NCBI GenBank assembly: GCA_051881315.1
Contig: JBJEPQ010000029.1
Span: forward strand, 62,001 to 126,000
Direction: 5' to 3'
Source: CAG-488 sp051881315
Lineage (GTDB): Bacteria; Bacillota; Clostridia; Oscillospirales; Acutalibacteraceae
DNA length: 64,000 nt
Part shown: piece after piece, positions 34,494 through 43,155 of the stretch
How positions within the stretch are numbered: the stretch's first letter is position 1
Layout: every line of letters starts with the position of its first letter
The notes under the pieces: model-generated
What the model was told of the DNA's origin: nothing
Database searches by the model: none
What the model saw: the letters and a program-made list of their open reading frames with translations, nothing else
Program-made: the position numbers and the translations under genes

Positions 34494-36608
34494 TTACTGA
34501 TCTTCCTTTTTCCTGCTTTTTCGTTCGGTTTTACGCTCAAAGCCGCAACCGTCGCCGAGGCAGACCGTCAGTCCGCCCTTGCGCTTGAACAGCGACTTTC
34601 CACATTCGGGACAGGTTTCGTCCGTCGGCTTATCCCATGTCATAAAGTCGCAGTCAGGCCAGTTGGAACAGCCGTAGAAGGTGTAGCCTTTCTTCGACTT
34701 CTTCTCGATGACCTCGCCGCCGCATTTCGGACATTTTGCATTCGTCTTTGTGACGAGGGGCTTTGCGTTCTTACATTCGGGATATCCGGGGCAGGCAAGG
34801 AATTTGCCGTATCTGCCGACCTTGACAACCATCATTCTGCCGCATTTTTCGCACGGGATATCCGTCACGTCCTCGTCAAGCTGTATCTTGACGTCCTTCA
34901 TCTCCGCTTTTACCTTTTGGAGATTTTTATCAAACTCATCGTAAAACTCATGGAGCATTGCGATGTAATCTTCCTTGCCCTCGCCGACCTCGTCAAGCTT
35001 TGTTTCCATACCTGCGGTAAACTTTGTGTTCACGATCTTTGAAAACTTTTCCTTGAGAAGCTTTGTAATCGCCTCTCCAAGCTCCGTCGGATAGAGCTGT
35101 TTCTGCTGACGCTTGACATACTCACGCTTAACGATCGTTGTGATGATCGTGGCGTAGGTGCTCGGACGGCCTATTCCGTTTTCCTCAAGCGCCTTGATAA
35201 GCGAGGCTTCGGTGTATCTCGCAGGCGGCTGGGTGAAGTGCTGATTGCCTTTCAATTCCTTGAGCTTGAGCTTGTCGCCCGTATTGATTTCGGGGAGCTT
35301 GCCCTCGGACTCTTCCTCCTCGTCCGTGCTCTCCTCATAGAGAACGGTGTAACCGTCAAATTTTACGCTGTAGCCTGCGGCTGTGAAACGGCAATAACCG
35401 TCAACGCCCTCCGTGACCGCATCTATCTCCGCCTTGACGGTATTCTGAATACAGGTCGCCATAAGGCTTGCAACAAAACGCTTCCAGATGAGCGTATAGA
35501 GCTTATACTGATCCGAGGTCAGGCTCGCTCTTACCATGTCGGGAGTGAGGGCAGGATTGGTCGGTCTGATCGCCTCGTGTCCGTCCTGAGCGTTGCTCCT
35601 CGATTTAAAGTAACGGGGCTTCTCCGGGAGATATTTTTCGCCGTAGGTCTGGAGAATAAAGCTGTTAGTCGCCGCCCTTGCCTCCTCGGAAATTCTCAGG
35701 GAGTCTGTTCTCATATATGTTATAAGACCGGTCGTGCCGATTCCTGCGATGTCAACGCCCTCGTAAAGCTCCTGAGCGGCTCTCATCGTGCGCTGAGCCT
35801 GGAAGCCCATTCGGCGTGAAGCCTCCTGCTGGAGGGTTGAGGTGATGAACGGCGGAGCCGGATTTTTCTTTCTTGTGCCTTTCTTGACTGAGGTTACGCT
35901 GTATTTTGCGTTGTCAAGTCTTGCAAGGTATGAGTCAGCCTGCTCCTTGCTTGTGATCTTGACCTTACCCGTCTCGTCACCGTAGAAGCTTGCGGAAAAG
36001 CTCTTGCGGTTCGGAGCGGTAAACTTTGCGTCAAGAGTCCAGTATTCCTCGGGAACAAAGGCTCTGATTTCGTTCTCACGGTCAACGATAAGTCTGACCG
36101 CAACGGACTGAACTCGTCCTGCGGAAAGACCTCGGCGGATCTTCTGGGAGATGAAAGGACTGAGCTTGTAACCCACAAGACGGTCGAGAATTCTTCTCGC
36201 CTGCTGTGCGTTGACAAGATTCATGTCAATCGAACGGGGCTGTTTCATTCCGTTTTCAATTCCCGTCTTTGTGATCTCGTTGAATGTAATTCTGTTCGCC
36301 TTGCCCATATCAAGACCGAGCAGGGTGGCAAGATGCCATGAGATAGCCTCTCCCTCACGGTCAGGGTCAGTTGCGAGATAAACTTCGTCCGACTCGGCAA
36401 CCATTCCTTTAAGCTCCTTGACGAGCTTTTCCTTACCCTTGATTACTGCGTATTTCGGGGCAAAATCGTTCTTTATATCGACGCTCAGCTTCGCCGCAGG
36501 GAGGTCACGGACATGACCCATTGAAGCGGTGACATTGTAGCCGTCGCCGAGATATTTTTTTACTGTCTTAACCTTTGTGGGTGACTCCACAATTACCAGC
36601 TTGGACAT
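34494..36608 (-). CDS. topA: DNA topoisomerase I
   Basis: 704 residues from the ATG at 36608, which follows AGGATGAT. The TOPRIM domain opens with VIVESPTKVKTVKKYLG, the active tyrosine is in GLITYMRTDSLRIS, and three four-cysteine zinc ribbons lie after residue 590 (CEKCG, CPKCGG, CPECGK). It relaxes negative supercoils. It is followed without gap by trmFO. Confidence 0.97.
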   Translation of the reverse strand: MSKLVIVESPTKVKTVKKYLGDGYNVTASMGHVRDLPAAKLSVDIKNDFAPKYAVIKGKEKLVKELKGMVAESDEVYLATDPDREGEAISWHLATLLGLDMGKANRITFNEITKTGIENGMKQPRSIDMNLVNAQQARRILDRLVGYKLSPFISQKIRRGLSAGRVQSVAVRLIVDRENEIRAFVPEEYWTLDAKFTAPNRKSFSASFYGDETGKVKITSKEQADSYLARLDNAKYSVTSVKKGTRKKNPAPPFITSTLQQEASRRMGFQAQRTMRAAQELYEGVDIAGIGTTGLITYMRTDSLRISEEARAATNSFILQTYGEKYLPEKPRYFKSRSNAQDGHEAIRPTNPALTPDMVRASLTSDQYKLYTLIWKRFVASLMATCIQNTVKAEIDAVTEGVDGYCRFTAAGYSVKFDGYTVLYEESTDEEEESEGKLPEINTGDKLKLKELKGNQHFTQPPARYTEASLIKALEENGIGRPSTYATIITTIVKREYVKRQQKQLYPTELGEAITKLLKEKFSKIVNTKFTAGMETKLDEVGEGKEDYIAMLHEFYDEFDKNLQKVKAEMKDVKIQLDEDVTDIPCEKCGRMMVVKVGRYGKFLACPGYPECKNAKPLVTKTNAKCPKCGGEVIEKKSKKGYTFYGCSNWPDCDFMTWDKPTDETCPECGKSLFKRKGGLTVCLGDGCGFERKTERKSRKKEDQ

Positions 36609-36624
36609 AAACACATCATCCTAC

Positions 36625-37794
36625 TTATTGATTTATTCTGTAATTCTTGCCTGCAAGCGGCTCAATAATTCCGAGAAGCTCCAGCTCCGTCATTGCGGTG
36701 AGGAAGTCGGAGGTACTGAGCTTTGCTTTGAGAATAAGCTCCTCCGCCTGCATTGTATCTGTTGTAAAAGCGTCGCAGATTAGCTTCGCTTTATCGCTTA
36801 TGTTCTGTGAAACGGTCGGCTTGACGAAAGGTTTTTTCTTCTCCGACGCCTTTGGCTTAGCCGAAGGCGTCTGCATCGTCAGCACCGTTTCAATTTTGTT
36901 GACGTCGAGAAGATCGGGAAATCTCTCGGCGTATTCCTCAAGAACGTCCATTGCATTGAACACGGGCTTTGCGCCGTCACGGAGCAGTTTGTTTGTGCCC
37001 ATATTCATACTTGACGTTATATCGCCGGGCACGGCAAAGATATCTCTGCCCTGTTCGATCGCATGACCGACCGTTCTCAGCGATCCGCTTTTTTCGTTCG
37101 CTTCAATGACGATCGTTCCGTAGGAAAGTCCCGATATTATTCGGTTTCTGAACGGAAAGTTCCGTCCCAAAGCAGGGGTGAGGGGAGGATATTCGGTGAC
37201 AAGCGCACCGTGACCTGCGATCTCACGCCGCAGAGGTTCGTTTTCGGGCAGATAGTCCGTCCCGAATCCGCAGCCGAGCACGGCGACGGTGTTTGCACCT
37301 GCGTCAAGCGCACCGTTGTGAGCTGCGCTGTCAATTCCCTTTGCCGCTCCGCTGACGATAACCGCACCCGATCTGCTCAGCGAAGCCGAAAGCGCCCGTG
37401 CAATTCTTGCGCCGATATCGCTTGCCTCTCTCGCACCGACAACGGCTATTGAAATCTTGTTTTTCAAACAGTCTAAATTTCCTCGGACATAAAGCACCAA
37501 AGGCAAATTAGGCAGTTTGAAAAGCATAGACGGATAGTCTGCGTCATCGGGAGTGATAATTTTTATCCTGTATCTCTGACAGTCGGAAACAATTTTCTTT
37601 GCCTTGTCAAGCGTTGTTGTTTTGAGCTTATTGATCTGTCCGGGAGTAAATATTCCCGAAATTCTCCACTCATATTCACCTGCAAAGTACAGGCTTTCGG
37701 CATTGCCGAAATACGAGATTATCTCATCGCTTTTCACGCTTGAAGAAATTCCGAGGGCGTTTTGCGCCCAAACCCAATAAAGCTTGTCTTTCAT
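36625..37794 (-). CDS. dprA: DNA processing protein DprA
   Basis: 389 residues. The Rossmann-like DprA/Smf core has VVGAREASDIGARIA, SGAAKGIDSAAH and GRNFPFRNRIISGLS; a winged-helix DML1-like C-terminal domain follows a Lys/Pro-rich linker (about 305-330). DprA loads RecA on incoming single-stranded DNA during transformation. It overlaps trmH by ATGA. No other competence genes are in the window. Confidence 0.95.
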   Translation of the reverse strand: MKDKLYWVWAQNALGISSSVKSDEIISYFGNAESLYFAGEYEWRISGIFTPGQINKLKTTTLDKAKKIVSDCQRYRIKIITPDDADYPSMLFKLPNLPLVLYVRGNLDCLKNKISIAVVGAREASDIGARIARALSASLSRSGAVIVSGAAKGIDSAAHNGALDAGANTVAVLGCGFGTDYLPENEPLRREIAGHGALVTEYPPLTPALGRNFPFRNRIISGLSYGTIVIEANEKSGSLRTVGHAIEQGRDIFAVPGDITSSMNMGTNKLLRDGAKPVFNAMDVLEEYAERFPDLLDVNKIETVLTMQTPSAKPKASEKKKPFVKPTVSQNISDKAKLICDAFTTDTMQAEELILKAKLSTSDFLTAMTELELLGIIEPLAGKNYRINQ

Positions 37795-38579
37795 TTCCGC
37801 ACCATTTCCCAGCTAAGAATTGCCGCCGCAGTAGCCGCATTGAGGGATTCCGCTCTGCCGTCCATCGGTATAGTCACCCTCATTCGGCAGGCGTTCATAA
37901 CGTCCTGCGTAACTCCGTTGCCCTCGTTGCCGACAACGCAGACGATACCGCCGCTCATATCAACCTCGGTGATCCTTACGCTGTTCCTGTCGGGAGTTGA
38001 GGCGAGGGTAAGCATACCCTTGCCGTTCGCTTCGGCTATGACATCGGCGGCTCGGTCACGGACAATGATGTTCAGCCTGAGCGCCGAGCCCATTGAAGCC
38101 CGGAGTGCCTTGGGATTGTAGATATCGCATCCGCCGCAGACGATCAGACCGTCAATTCCGAGAGCCTCCGCAGTTCGGCTGACAGCGCCGAGATTGGAGG
38201 GATCCTGAACGTTTTCAAGCAGAAGATATTTGCCGTCGGCTCTGAGCTCGTTCACTCCGTCGGATTTGTCTTTAACTCTGCAAACGCAGAAAATTCCCTG
38301 TGTATTCTGAGTGTCGGAAAGCTTTGCGGCAACCTCGTCGGAGATTTCGTAGATCTCCTCGGAGGCGGAAATTATCCCGTCACAGTATTCGCTGTATTTT
38401 TCCTTTGCGGAACGGCTGAGAAAGGCACGGAAGATCCTGATCCCGTTTTCGGCGGCGTCGGAACAGAGCCTTGCCCCCTCAAGAAAGAACAGTCCGTTCT
38501 CACGGCGAGACCTTGAGCTATCCCGAACCGAGACTGCGGCTCGGATCTTTTCATTTGATTTTGAAGCGAGAAAATCCAT
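37791..38579 (-). CDS. TrmH/SpoU-family RNA 2'-O-methyltransferase
   Basis: 262 residues from the ATG at 38579, which has AAAGGGGG eight bases before it. The SPOUT motifs are ENVQDPSNLGAVSRTAEA, VVGNEGNGV and IPMDGRAESLNAATAAAI, which form the knotted SAM-binding site. An N-terminal substrate-binding domain (about 1-100) resembles rRNA-type members. It is the first gene of the trmH-dprA-topA-trmFO-rnc-rSAM-smc series. The exact target nucleotide cannot be told. Confidence 0.9.
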   Translation of the reverse strand: MDFLASKSNEKIRAAVSVRDSSRSRRENGLFFLEGARLCSDAAENGIRIFRAFLSRSAKEKYSEYCDGIISASEEIYEISDEVAAKLSDTQNTQGIFCVCRVKDKSDGVNELRADGKYLLLENVQDPSNLGAVSRTAEALGIDGLIVCGGCDIYNPKALRASMGSALRLNIIVRDRAADVIAEANGKGMLTLASTPDRNSVRITEVDMSGGIVCVVGNEGNGVTQDVMNACRMRVTIPMDGRAESLNAATAAAILSWEMVRK

Positions 38580-38653
38580 ACTCAAAGCCCCCTTTCTTCG
38601 GCAAAATACACGAAAATTCTCTCGGCAAACAGGTGCCGTAAAAAAGACAAATT

Positions 38654-38680
38654 CACGCCCCCTTAATAAAAAGGGGCGTG
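38654..38680 (-). terminator. Terminator-like hairpin after rplT
   Basis: CACGCCCC and GGGGCGTG form an eight-base stem around an AT-rich loop. In the minus direction it is followed by AATTTGTCTTTTTT, a loose T-run, so termination may be partial. Confidence 0.55.
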
Positions 38681-38688
38681 ATATTTAC

Positions 38689-39045
38689 TTATTTAAGAGC
38701 TGCCTTAGCCTTCTCTGTAAGAGCTGTGAATGCAGCGGGATCAGCGATTGCGATCTCTGAAAGCATCTTTCTGTTGAGTGTGATGCCTGCCTTGTTAAGG
38801 CCGTTCATAAATGTTGAATAGTTCATTCCGTTGAGCTTGCAGGCTGCGGAAATTCTTGTGATCCAAAGGCGGCGGAAGTCTCTCTTCTTCTGCTTACGTC
38901 CTACATAAGCATACTGACCGGACTTCATAACTGCCTGCTTAGCTGTTTTGAAAAGACTTGACTTTGAACCGTAGTAGCCCTTAGCCATCTTCATTACTTT
39001 ATTTCTTCTCTTACGAGACATGGTAGCGCCTTTAATACGAGCCAT
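38689..39045 (-). CDS. rplT: Ribosomal protein L20
   Basis: 118 residues, standard length, opening MARIKGATMSRKRRNK with the conserved KQAVMKSGQYAY and RRLWITRISAACK blocks. L20 is an early large-subunit assembly protein and in Firmicutes represses its own operon through the leader. It is third in infC-rpmI-rplT. Confidence 0.98.
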   Translation of the reverse strand: MARIKGATMSRKRRNKVMKMAKGYYGSKSSLFKTAKQAVMKSGQYAYVGRKQKKRDFRRLWITRISAACKLNGMNYSTFMNGLNKAGITLNRKMLSEIAIADPAAFTALTEKAKAALK

Positions 39046-39083
39046 GGTAAGTTACCTCCAATTTTAAATTTAAACAATCTGAA

Positions 39084-39281
39084 TTATTTGTATGGGATCA
39101 AACGCTTGATCTGCTTAACGTTTGTTGTGTCAGCAACAACTGTCTGGCGGAGACCTCTCTTACGCTTGGTCGTCTTCTTGTTGAGGATGTGAGACTTGTT
39201 AGCGTGTCCGCGGATCGGCTTACCGTTCTTTGACATCTTAAAGCGCTTCTTTGCACCGCTGTGAGTTTTAATTTTAGGCAT
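39084..39281 (-). CDS. rpmI: Ribosomal protein L35
   Basis: 65 residues, opening MPKIKTHSGAKKRFK with the conserved HILNKKTTKRKRGLR block. A large-subunit protein. It lies 20 bases after infC and 38 before rplT, with GGAGG before its ATG. Confidence 0.98.
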   Translation of the reverse strand: MPKIKTHSGAKKRFKMSKNGKPIRGHANKSHILNKKTTKRKRGLRQTVVADTTNVKQIKRLIPYK

Positions 39282-39301
39282 GGTTTTTTCCTCCTTATGA
39301 A

Positions 39302-39820
39302 TTACTTGGATGATTTGGCTGCGATAAACATCAGCATGGAACGTCCCTCAAGCTTTGCCGGTTTTTCAACGTTGCCGTATTCCTTGACGGCGTCGGCAAA
39401 TTTGCTCATGGTGACAAGACCGTTCTCCGGATGGGCCATTTCACGTCCTCTGAAGCGGATCGAAACCTTAACTCGGTTTCCGCTTTTGAGGAATTTAACG
39501 GCCTGGTTGACCTTAGTCTCGAAATCGTGAGTGTCGATGTTCAGAGAAAGTCGAACCTCTTTGATCTCGATAACTCTCTGGTTCTTTTTCGCTTCTTTTT
39601 CACGCTTCGCCTGTTCAAAGCGATATTTGCCGTAGTCCATAATCTTACATACGGGCGGCTTCGCCTGCGGAGCGATCTTTACAAGGTCTGTGTTCTTTTC
39701 GTCTGCCAGACGCATAGCCTCTGCAATCGGCATAATGCCGAGCTGAGTACCGTCTGAATCAATCACTCTGACTTCTTTGTCTCGGATCTCCTCGTTGATC
39801 TGAGTTTCTTTCGTACCGAT
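39302..39820 (-). CDS. infC: Translation initiation factor IF-3, probable AUC start
   Basis: 172 residues if translation starts at the ATC codon at 39820-39818. The sequence then begins GTKETQINEEIRDKEVRVID, the usual IF-3 opening, and GGAGG lies nine bases before ATC. The only conventional alternative, TTG at 39826, is three bases from the ribosome binding site, too close; no ATG or GTG fits. IF-3 discriminates against such rare start codons, which provides autoregulation, as known for infC in other bacteria. The N- and C-domains are complete (KYRFEQAKREKEAKK linker; VSIRFRGREMAHPE). Confidence 0.92.
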   Translation of the reverse strand: MGTKETQINEEIRDKEVRVIDSDGTQLGIMPIAEAMRLADEKNTDLVKIAPQAKPPVCKIMDYGKYRFEQAKREKEAKKNQRVIEIKEVRLSLNIDTHDFETKVNQAVKFLKSGNRVKVSIRFRGREMAHPENGLVTMSKFADAVKEYGNVEKPAKLEGRSMLMFIAAKSSK

Positions 39821-39827
39821 GTTCAAG

Positions 39828-39834
39828 CACCTCC
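39828..39834 (-). promoter_or_regulatory. Ribosome binding site deciding the infC AUC start
   Basis: Minus-strand GGAGGTG is nine bases from ATC at 39820 and only three from TTG at 39826, which favours ATC. Confidence 0.65.
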
Positions 39835-39849
39835 AAATGCTCAATAATA

Positions 39850-39885
39850 AAATCAAAGCACGGATGGGAACGAACCTATCCGTGC
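39850..39885 (-). terminator. Attenuator hairpin in the infC leader
   Basis: An eight-base perfect stem GCACGGAT/ATCCGTGC followed in the minus direction by TTTGATTTTATTATT. Confidence 0.65.
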
Positions 39886-39977
39886 GCATAATCATACCAA
39901 GAAAAACTTGAGATTTATTGACCGCACGGACGAAACCGTTAAGGTGGGAACGAACCATTCCACTTTGTTGTGTGAGT

Positions 39978-40006
39978 ATTTTATCACCCCGTCTGTAAAT
40001 TGTCAA
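39978..40006 (-). promoter_or_regulatory. Promoter of the infC operon
   Basis: On the minus strand TTGACA and TAAAAT are separated by 17 bases. Confidence 0.8.
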
Positions 40007-40068
40007 GAGTTTTGCAGAAAAATTTTTCAAATAAAAATATTAGCATTTTGTAAATTTTCCTTTTCACG

Positions 40069-40097
40069 TTGAAATTTTCTTTGTTTCGTGTTATTAT
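40069..40097 (+). promoter_or_regulatory. Promoter of the TPR membrane protein pair
   Basis: TTGAAA and TATTAT are 17 bases apart, with a TG one base before the -10. Confidence 0.6.
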
Positions 40098-40132
40098 TGT
40101 TATTATTACATTACAAGTAAGGAGGAATTCCC

Positions 40133-41725
40133 TTGGCAGAAGATAAAGAGAAATCCTTGACGGACGAAACCCTGCCTCAGGAACCGGAGGAAAAGTCCGA
40201 CGGCTGGGACTGGGACGCCGCCGTTCCGCAGACGGATACGACCAACATCACCTTTGACGACCTGCAGGAAACGGAGCTTAAAATCGAAACCGAGCCTGCC
40301 GAAAAAGATGATGAGAAAGAGGAGAAAACGGAGGAGGAAGCGCAAGCCTCCGATGACGACGGACTTTGCATAGTCTGCGGAAAGCGCAGAGGCAACAGTC
40401 CGAGCGACCTTTACTGCAACGAGTGCCGTGCAAAATTCCTTAGAACAAACTACGGAATCGGTCACATAATCCTCGCTTTCGTTATGGTGATCGTTGCCGC
40501 TCTCGGCTATTTTGTCTGCACCTCGACCGTTACGGTTTCGGGCAAGCTTTTCAAGGCTGAGCAGTGCATTTCCGAAAAGCGTTATAACGACGCTCTCACC
40601 CTTTGCAGTGATGTTCTTGAGACTACCGACAAGCTCAACAGCGGAGTCAACTCCGTTATCAAGGGTATAAACGAGAATATAAGAAGTCTCGACTGGTTTA
40701 CGGAGGGTACAAAATCGGCTCAGCTCATTCTTGAAACCTACGCACAGACAATGACGATCAATTATCAGGATCGTTCAACCTTTACTTCGGCGGTTGACAA
40801 GTTTGTCGAGGACGGTCAGTTTGATCTTTCGCAGAACGCAAGGATCAAAAAGCTTTATGACCTTTCTAAAAATCTTGACACCCTTGAAGAAGCTCTTGTT
40901 ACCAAGCTGAACAACTATATTTCCGAGAATGAGGACGGAAGCTACGACGTCAAGTACGACGATGCGATCAAGTATCTTGATTCGGTTAAAACCGAGTCGG
41001 ATATTCAGAAGAGCCTTGTTGATTATTACAGGTTTATGATGGCGTACTATGCCAAAAAGGACGCCGATGTGATACTCGGATTCCTTGGCGACGCATACGA
41101 GGTTTCGGGCGAATACAAGTACCTTTACTCCGAGGTTTATCTTGCGATGGCATGGGAGAACAAGGCGTACGACACCGTACTCAGCGTTGCCGATGATGCG
41201 ATCAAGTTCAACAAGAACGACGCTTCGGCCTATTATTACACAGTCAGGGTATATATCGAAAAGGGCGATCTTGACACGGCTGACAAGATGTGCGAGGAGC
41301 TCCGTGAAGCAAACCCCGACGGACTTGATTATTACAGCACAAAGGCAGAGCTTCTGCGCCGACGCAACAAGCTTGAGGATGCGATTGAGATCTGCCGCAA
41401 GGGTATTATCGCAGGATCGGATGCGGAGATCTACCGCCAGCAGGCTATTGCATATCTCCTGCTCAGCGACAAGGAAAACGCACTTGAAGCGATCACCCAG
41501 TCCTATGAGATTGCAATGCAGAACAACAGCAACGGTATTTCGCTTGAGGAGCTTAACACGGTTGCCCTCATCTGCTTCATCTGCGGCGATACGGACACCT
41601 ATGACGAGATTGTCGCAATGTTTGAACAGTACGGTGAGTCGCTTAATGAAAAAACTCAGAAGTGCATCAAGGGCGACATTACCTTTGAAGATATCTTTAT
41701 GAAAGGATCGGGTGAGATTTCATGA
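40133..41725 (+). CDS. Membrane protein with zinc ribbon and TPR-like repeats
   Basis: 530 residues starting at TTG, seven bases after GGAGG. The first 75 residues are very acidic (Glu/Asp). A four-cysteine zinc ribbon follows (C79, C82, C95, C98), then one membrane segment (about 108-129). The remaining 400 residues, probably outside the membrane, are helical with TPR-like units, for example about 340-470. I do not recognise a named family. It overlaps the next gene by ATGA, so the two proteins probably work together. Confidence 0.75.
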   Translation: MAEDKEKSLTDETLPQEPEEKSDGWDWDAAVPQTDTTNITFDDLQETELKIETEPAEKDDEKEEKTEEEAQASDDDGLCIVCGKRRGNSPSDLYCNECRAKFLRTNYGIGHIILAFVMVIVAALGYFVCTSTVTVSGKLFKAEQCISEKRYNDALTLCSDVLETTDKLNSGVNSVIKGINENIRSLDWFTEGTKSAQLILETYAQTMTINYQDRSTFTSAVDKFVEDGQFDLSQNARIKKLYDLSKNLDTLEEALVTKLNNYISENEDGSYDVKYDDAIKYLDSVKTESDIQKSLVDYYRFMMAYYAKKDADVILGFLGDAYEVSGEYKYLYSEVYLAMAWENKAYDTVLSVADDAIKFNKNDASAYYYTVRVYIEKGDLDTADKMCEELREANPDGLDYYSTKAELLRRRNKLEDAIEICRKGIIAGSDAEIYRQQAIAYLLLSDKENALEAITQSYEIAMQNNSNGISLEELNTVALICFICGDTDTYDEIVAMFEQYGESLNEKTQKCIKGDITFEDIFMKGSGEIS

Positions 41726-42258
41726 CAGTGATTTATGTAATTTCAAAATATATTACCGTTATCGGTTCGATCCTCAAGGGCTTCTGGGAGCATCTGTTCT
41801 GCCGTATTCTCGGCGTTCCCGTCTCCGACGCACGTTATCTTCAGGCGACCGAGCTGTGCGGCCACGTTGAGCACGACTTCACAAAGACAAAGGCTGTGAC
41901 TTTCTTCCTGAACTATCTTCCGGGAATGATGAACCGTATGTTCGGCTACGGAATGATAATCGGCGGCTATCTCGGACTTTTCTATATCAAAGCTCCGACA
42001 AGCACGATCGCATTCTGGTTCTATGTTGCGTTTTACTATCTCGGAGTATCCCTGCTTTGCAACAATGCGCCGCTTTATGAGGACGCGCTGAACAACTGGG
42101 ATCTGCTCTACGGCAAGGGACAGAAGACAAATATCTTTGCGAAGATCTTCGGATTTATTCCGTCCGTATACTTTATCGTATCGGCTTGGCTTGAGAAGAA
42201 CGCACTCAGTCTTGTTTTCTGGATCGCCGCAACAGCAGTCGGTATATTTGTTCTTTAA
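41722..42258 (+). CDS. Hypothetical integral membrane protein
   Basis: 178 residues with about three to four hydrophobic segments (about 68-90, 93-112, 135-160 and 160-178). A CGHVEHDF segment lies before the first clear membrane helix. The family is not recognised. Its ATG overlaps the stop of the TPR gene by four bases, so it is translationally coupled. A terminator follows directly. Confidence 0.7.
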   Translation: MTVIYVISKYITVIGSILKGFWEHLFCRILGVPVSDARYLQATELCGHVEHDFTKTKAVTFFLNYLPGMMNRMFGYGMIIGGYLGLFYIKAPTSTIAFWFYVAFYYLGVSLLCNNAPLYEDALNNWDLLYGKGQKTNIFAKIFGFIPSVYFIVSAWLEKNALSLVFWIAATAVGIFVL

Positions 42259-42278
42259 TAAAAGTTTATAACATTGAA

Positions 42279-42313
42279 GCCGTATTCCTCCCCGTGAGTG
42301 AATACGGCTTTTT
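42279..42313 (+). terminator. Terminator after the TPR/membrane protein pair
   Basis: GCCGTATTC (42279-42287) pairs with GAATACGGC (42300-42308), followed by five T. Confidence 0.85.
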
Positions 42314-42453
42314 GCGATTTGGTTGATTATACTTTTCGTCATTGCTTTAAAAGGTTACCACATGCTTTTGCCTCCCTCACGAGGGAGGTGGCTTCGGCAT
42401 AAATGCCGAAGTCGGAGGGAGTAAAATTCAATAAAATGCCCCCTCAGTCAAAA

Positions 42454-42488
42454 TAGACGTTAGACTTTAGATGTTAGATTTTAGACAG
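42454..42488 (-). repeat. Heptad tandem repeat, five units (reverse orientation)
   Basis: TAGACGT, TAGACTT, TAGATGT, TAGATTT, TAGACAG: an invariant TAGA every seven bases. Confidence 0.8.
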
Positions 42489-42527
42489 TATCGTGTTAAA
42501 TTTTGATGAAACATTTTGGCTACCTTG
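42461..42527. repeat. 67-bp direct repeat, copy 1
   Basis: Differs from 42681-42747 at one base (A at 42490, G at 42710). It includes four of the heptad units and ends in TTTTGGCTACCTTG. Confidence 0.9.
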
Positions 42528-42576
42528 CAACAAGGGGGAGGCTAAATTGGTTTCTACAAATTTTAAAGTTTTCACG

Positions 42577-42604
42577 TCTAAGGTCTAATATCTAAAATCT
42601 TACG
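42577..42604 (+). repeat. Heptad tandem repeat, four units
   Basis: TCTAAGG, TCTAATA, TCTAAAA, TCTTACG, leading into the palindrome at 42616. Confidence 0.8.
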
Positions 42605-42680
42605 TCTGTTTTCAGCCTTCCCCTTGAGGGGAAGGTGGCACGGACGAAGGACGTGACGGATGAGGTGTAAAAGCAGATTG

Positions 42681-42747
42681 TAGACTTTAGATGTTAGATT
42701 TTAGACAGTGTCGTGTTAAATTTTGATGAAACATTTTGGCTACCTTG
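42681..42747. repeat. 67-bp direct repeat, copy 2
   Basis: Second copy, exactly 220 bases after the first, with one mismatch. Confidence 0.9.
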
Positions 42748-42917
42748 TGTAAAGGGAGCTGGCAGCGAAGCTGACTGAGGGATTGACAAAAAGCTTATGT
42801 ATTTTATAAAACTTTTTTTCTGCACTTATCCCCTCCGTCACTTCCTTCGTCAGCGACACCTCCCCTTGCAACAAGGGGAGGCTTTGTAAGGTTTCTGCAA
42901 GCTATAAAACATTATCA

Positions 42918-42952
42918 TCTGAAGTCTAATGTCTAAATTCTAAAGTCTAACT
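42918..42952 (+). repeat. Heptad tandem repeat, five units
   Basis: TCTGAAG, TCTAATG, TCTAAAT, TCTAAAG, TCTAACT in exact seven-base phase. Confidence 0.8.
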
Positions 42953-43120
42953 TTCCACCTCATCACCGCCTGCGGCGGAGCTTCCCCTCAAGGGGAAGCC
43001 TTGTTAAGTTTGTGCAAACTTTAATTTTAATCGTCTAAAATCTAACATCAATTTTGTAAAAGCCTTTTGATTGCGTTGCTGTTTTAAAATCGAAAAAGTC
43101 ACGCAAAAATAAAATCATAC

Positions 43121-43149
43121 TGGATTTTTTCTTTCAATGATGATATAAT
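43121..43149 (+). promoter_or_regulatory. Extended -10 promoter of structured RNA copy A
   Basis: TGATATAAT (43141-43149) is a perfect extended -10; the -35 region (TGGATT) is poor. The predicted start, seven bases on, is G43156, the first base of the RNA closing stem. Confidence 0.65.
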
Positions 43150-43155
43150 AATGTT

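Larger units (their letters stand above)
39827..39972 (-). promoter_or_regulatory. Structured leader of the infC-rpmI-rplT operon
   Basis: Between the promoter and infC are two hairpins that share the loop-side sequence GGTTCGTTCCCA: a first GTGGAATGG.../CCAC hairpin (about 39938-39957) and a second with stem GCACGGAT/ATCCGTGC (39858-39885). The second ends in a T-rich tract and can act as an intrinsic terminator. This matches the position of the L20-type leader in low-GC Gram-positives, where L20 binding favours termination. The match to that motif is by context and not by alignment. Confidence 0.6.
42350..43080. repeat. Repeat-rich intergenic mosaic with REP-like palindromes
   Basis: No gene is visible here. 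Palindromes recur, each with a variant of CCTTCCCCTTGAGGGGAAGG: 42371-42388, 42616-42635, 42859-42881 and 42980-42999 here, and 43896-43917 beyond the HTH gene. Several continue into a second part such as TGGCACGGACGAAGGACG or CGTCACTTCCTTCGTCAGCG. Heptad tracts and two 67-bp direct repeats lie between them. These look like repetitive extragenic palindromes, a class common in gut Clostridia. Confidence 0.75.
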
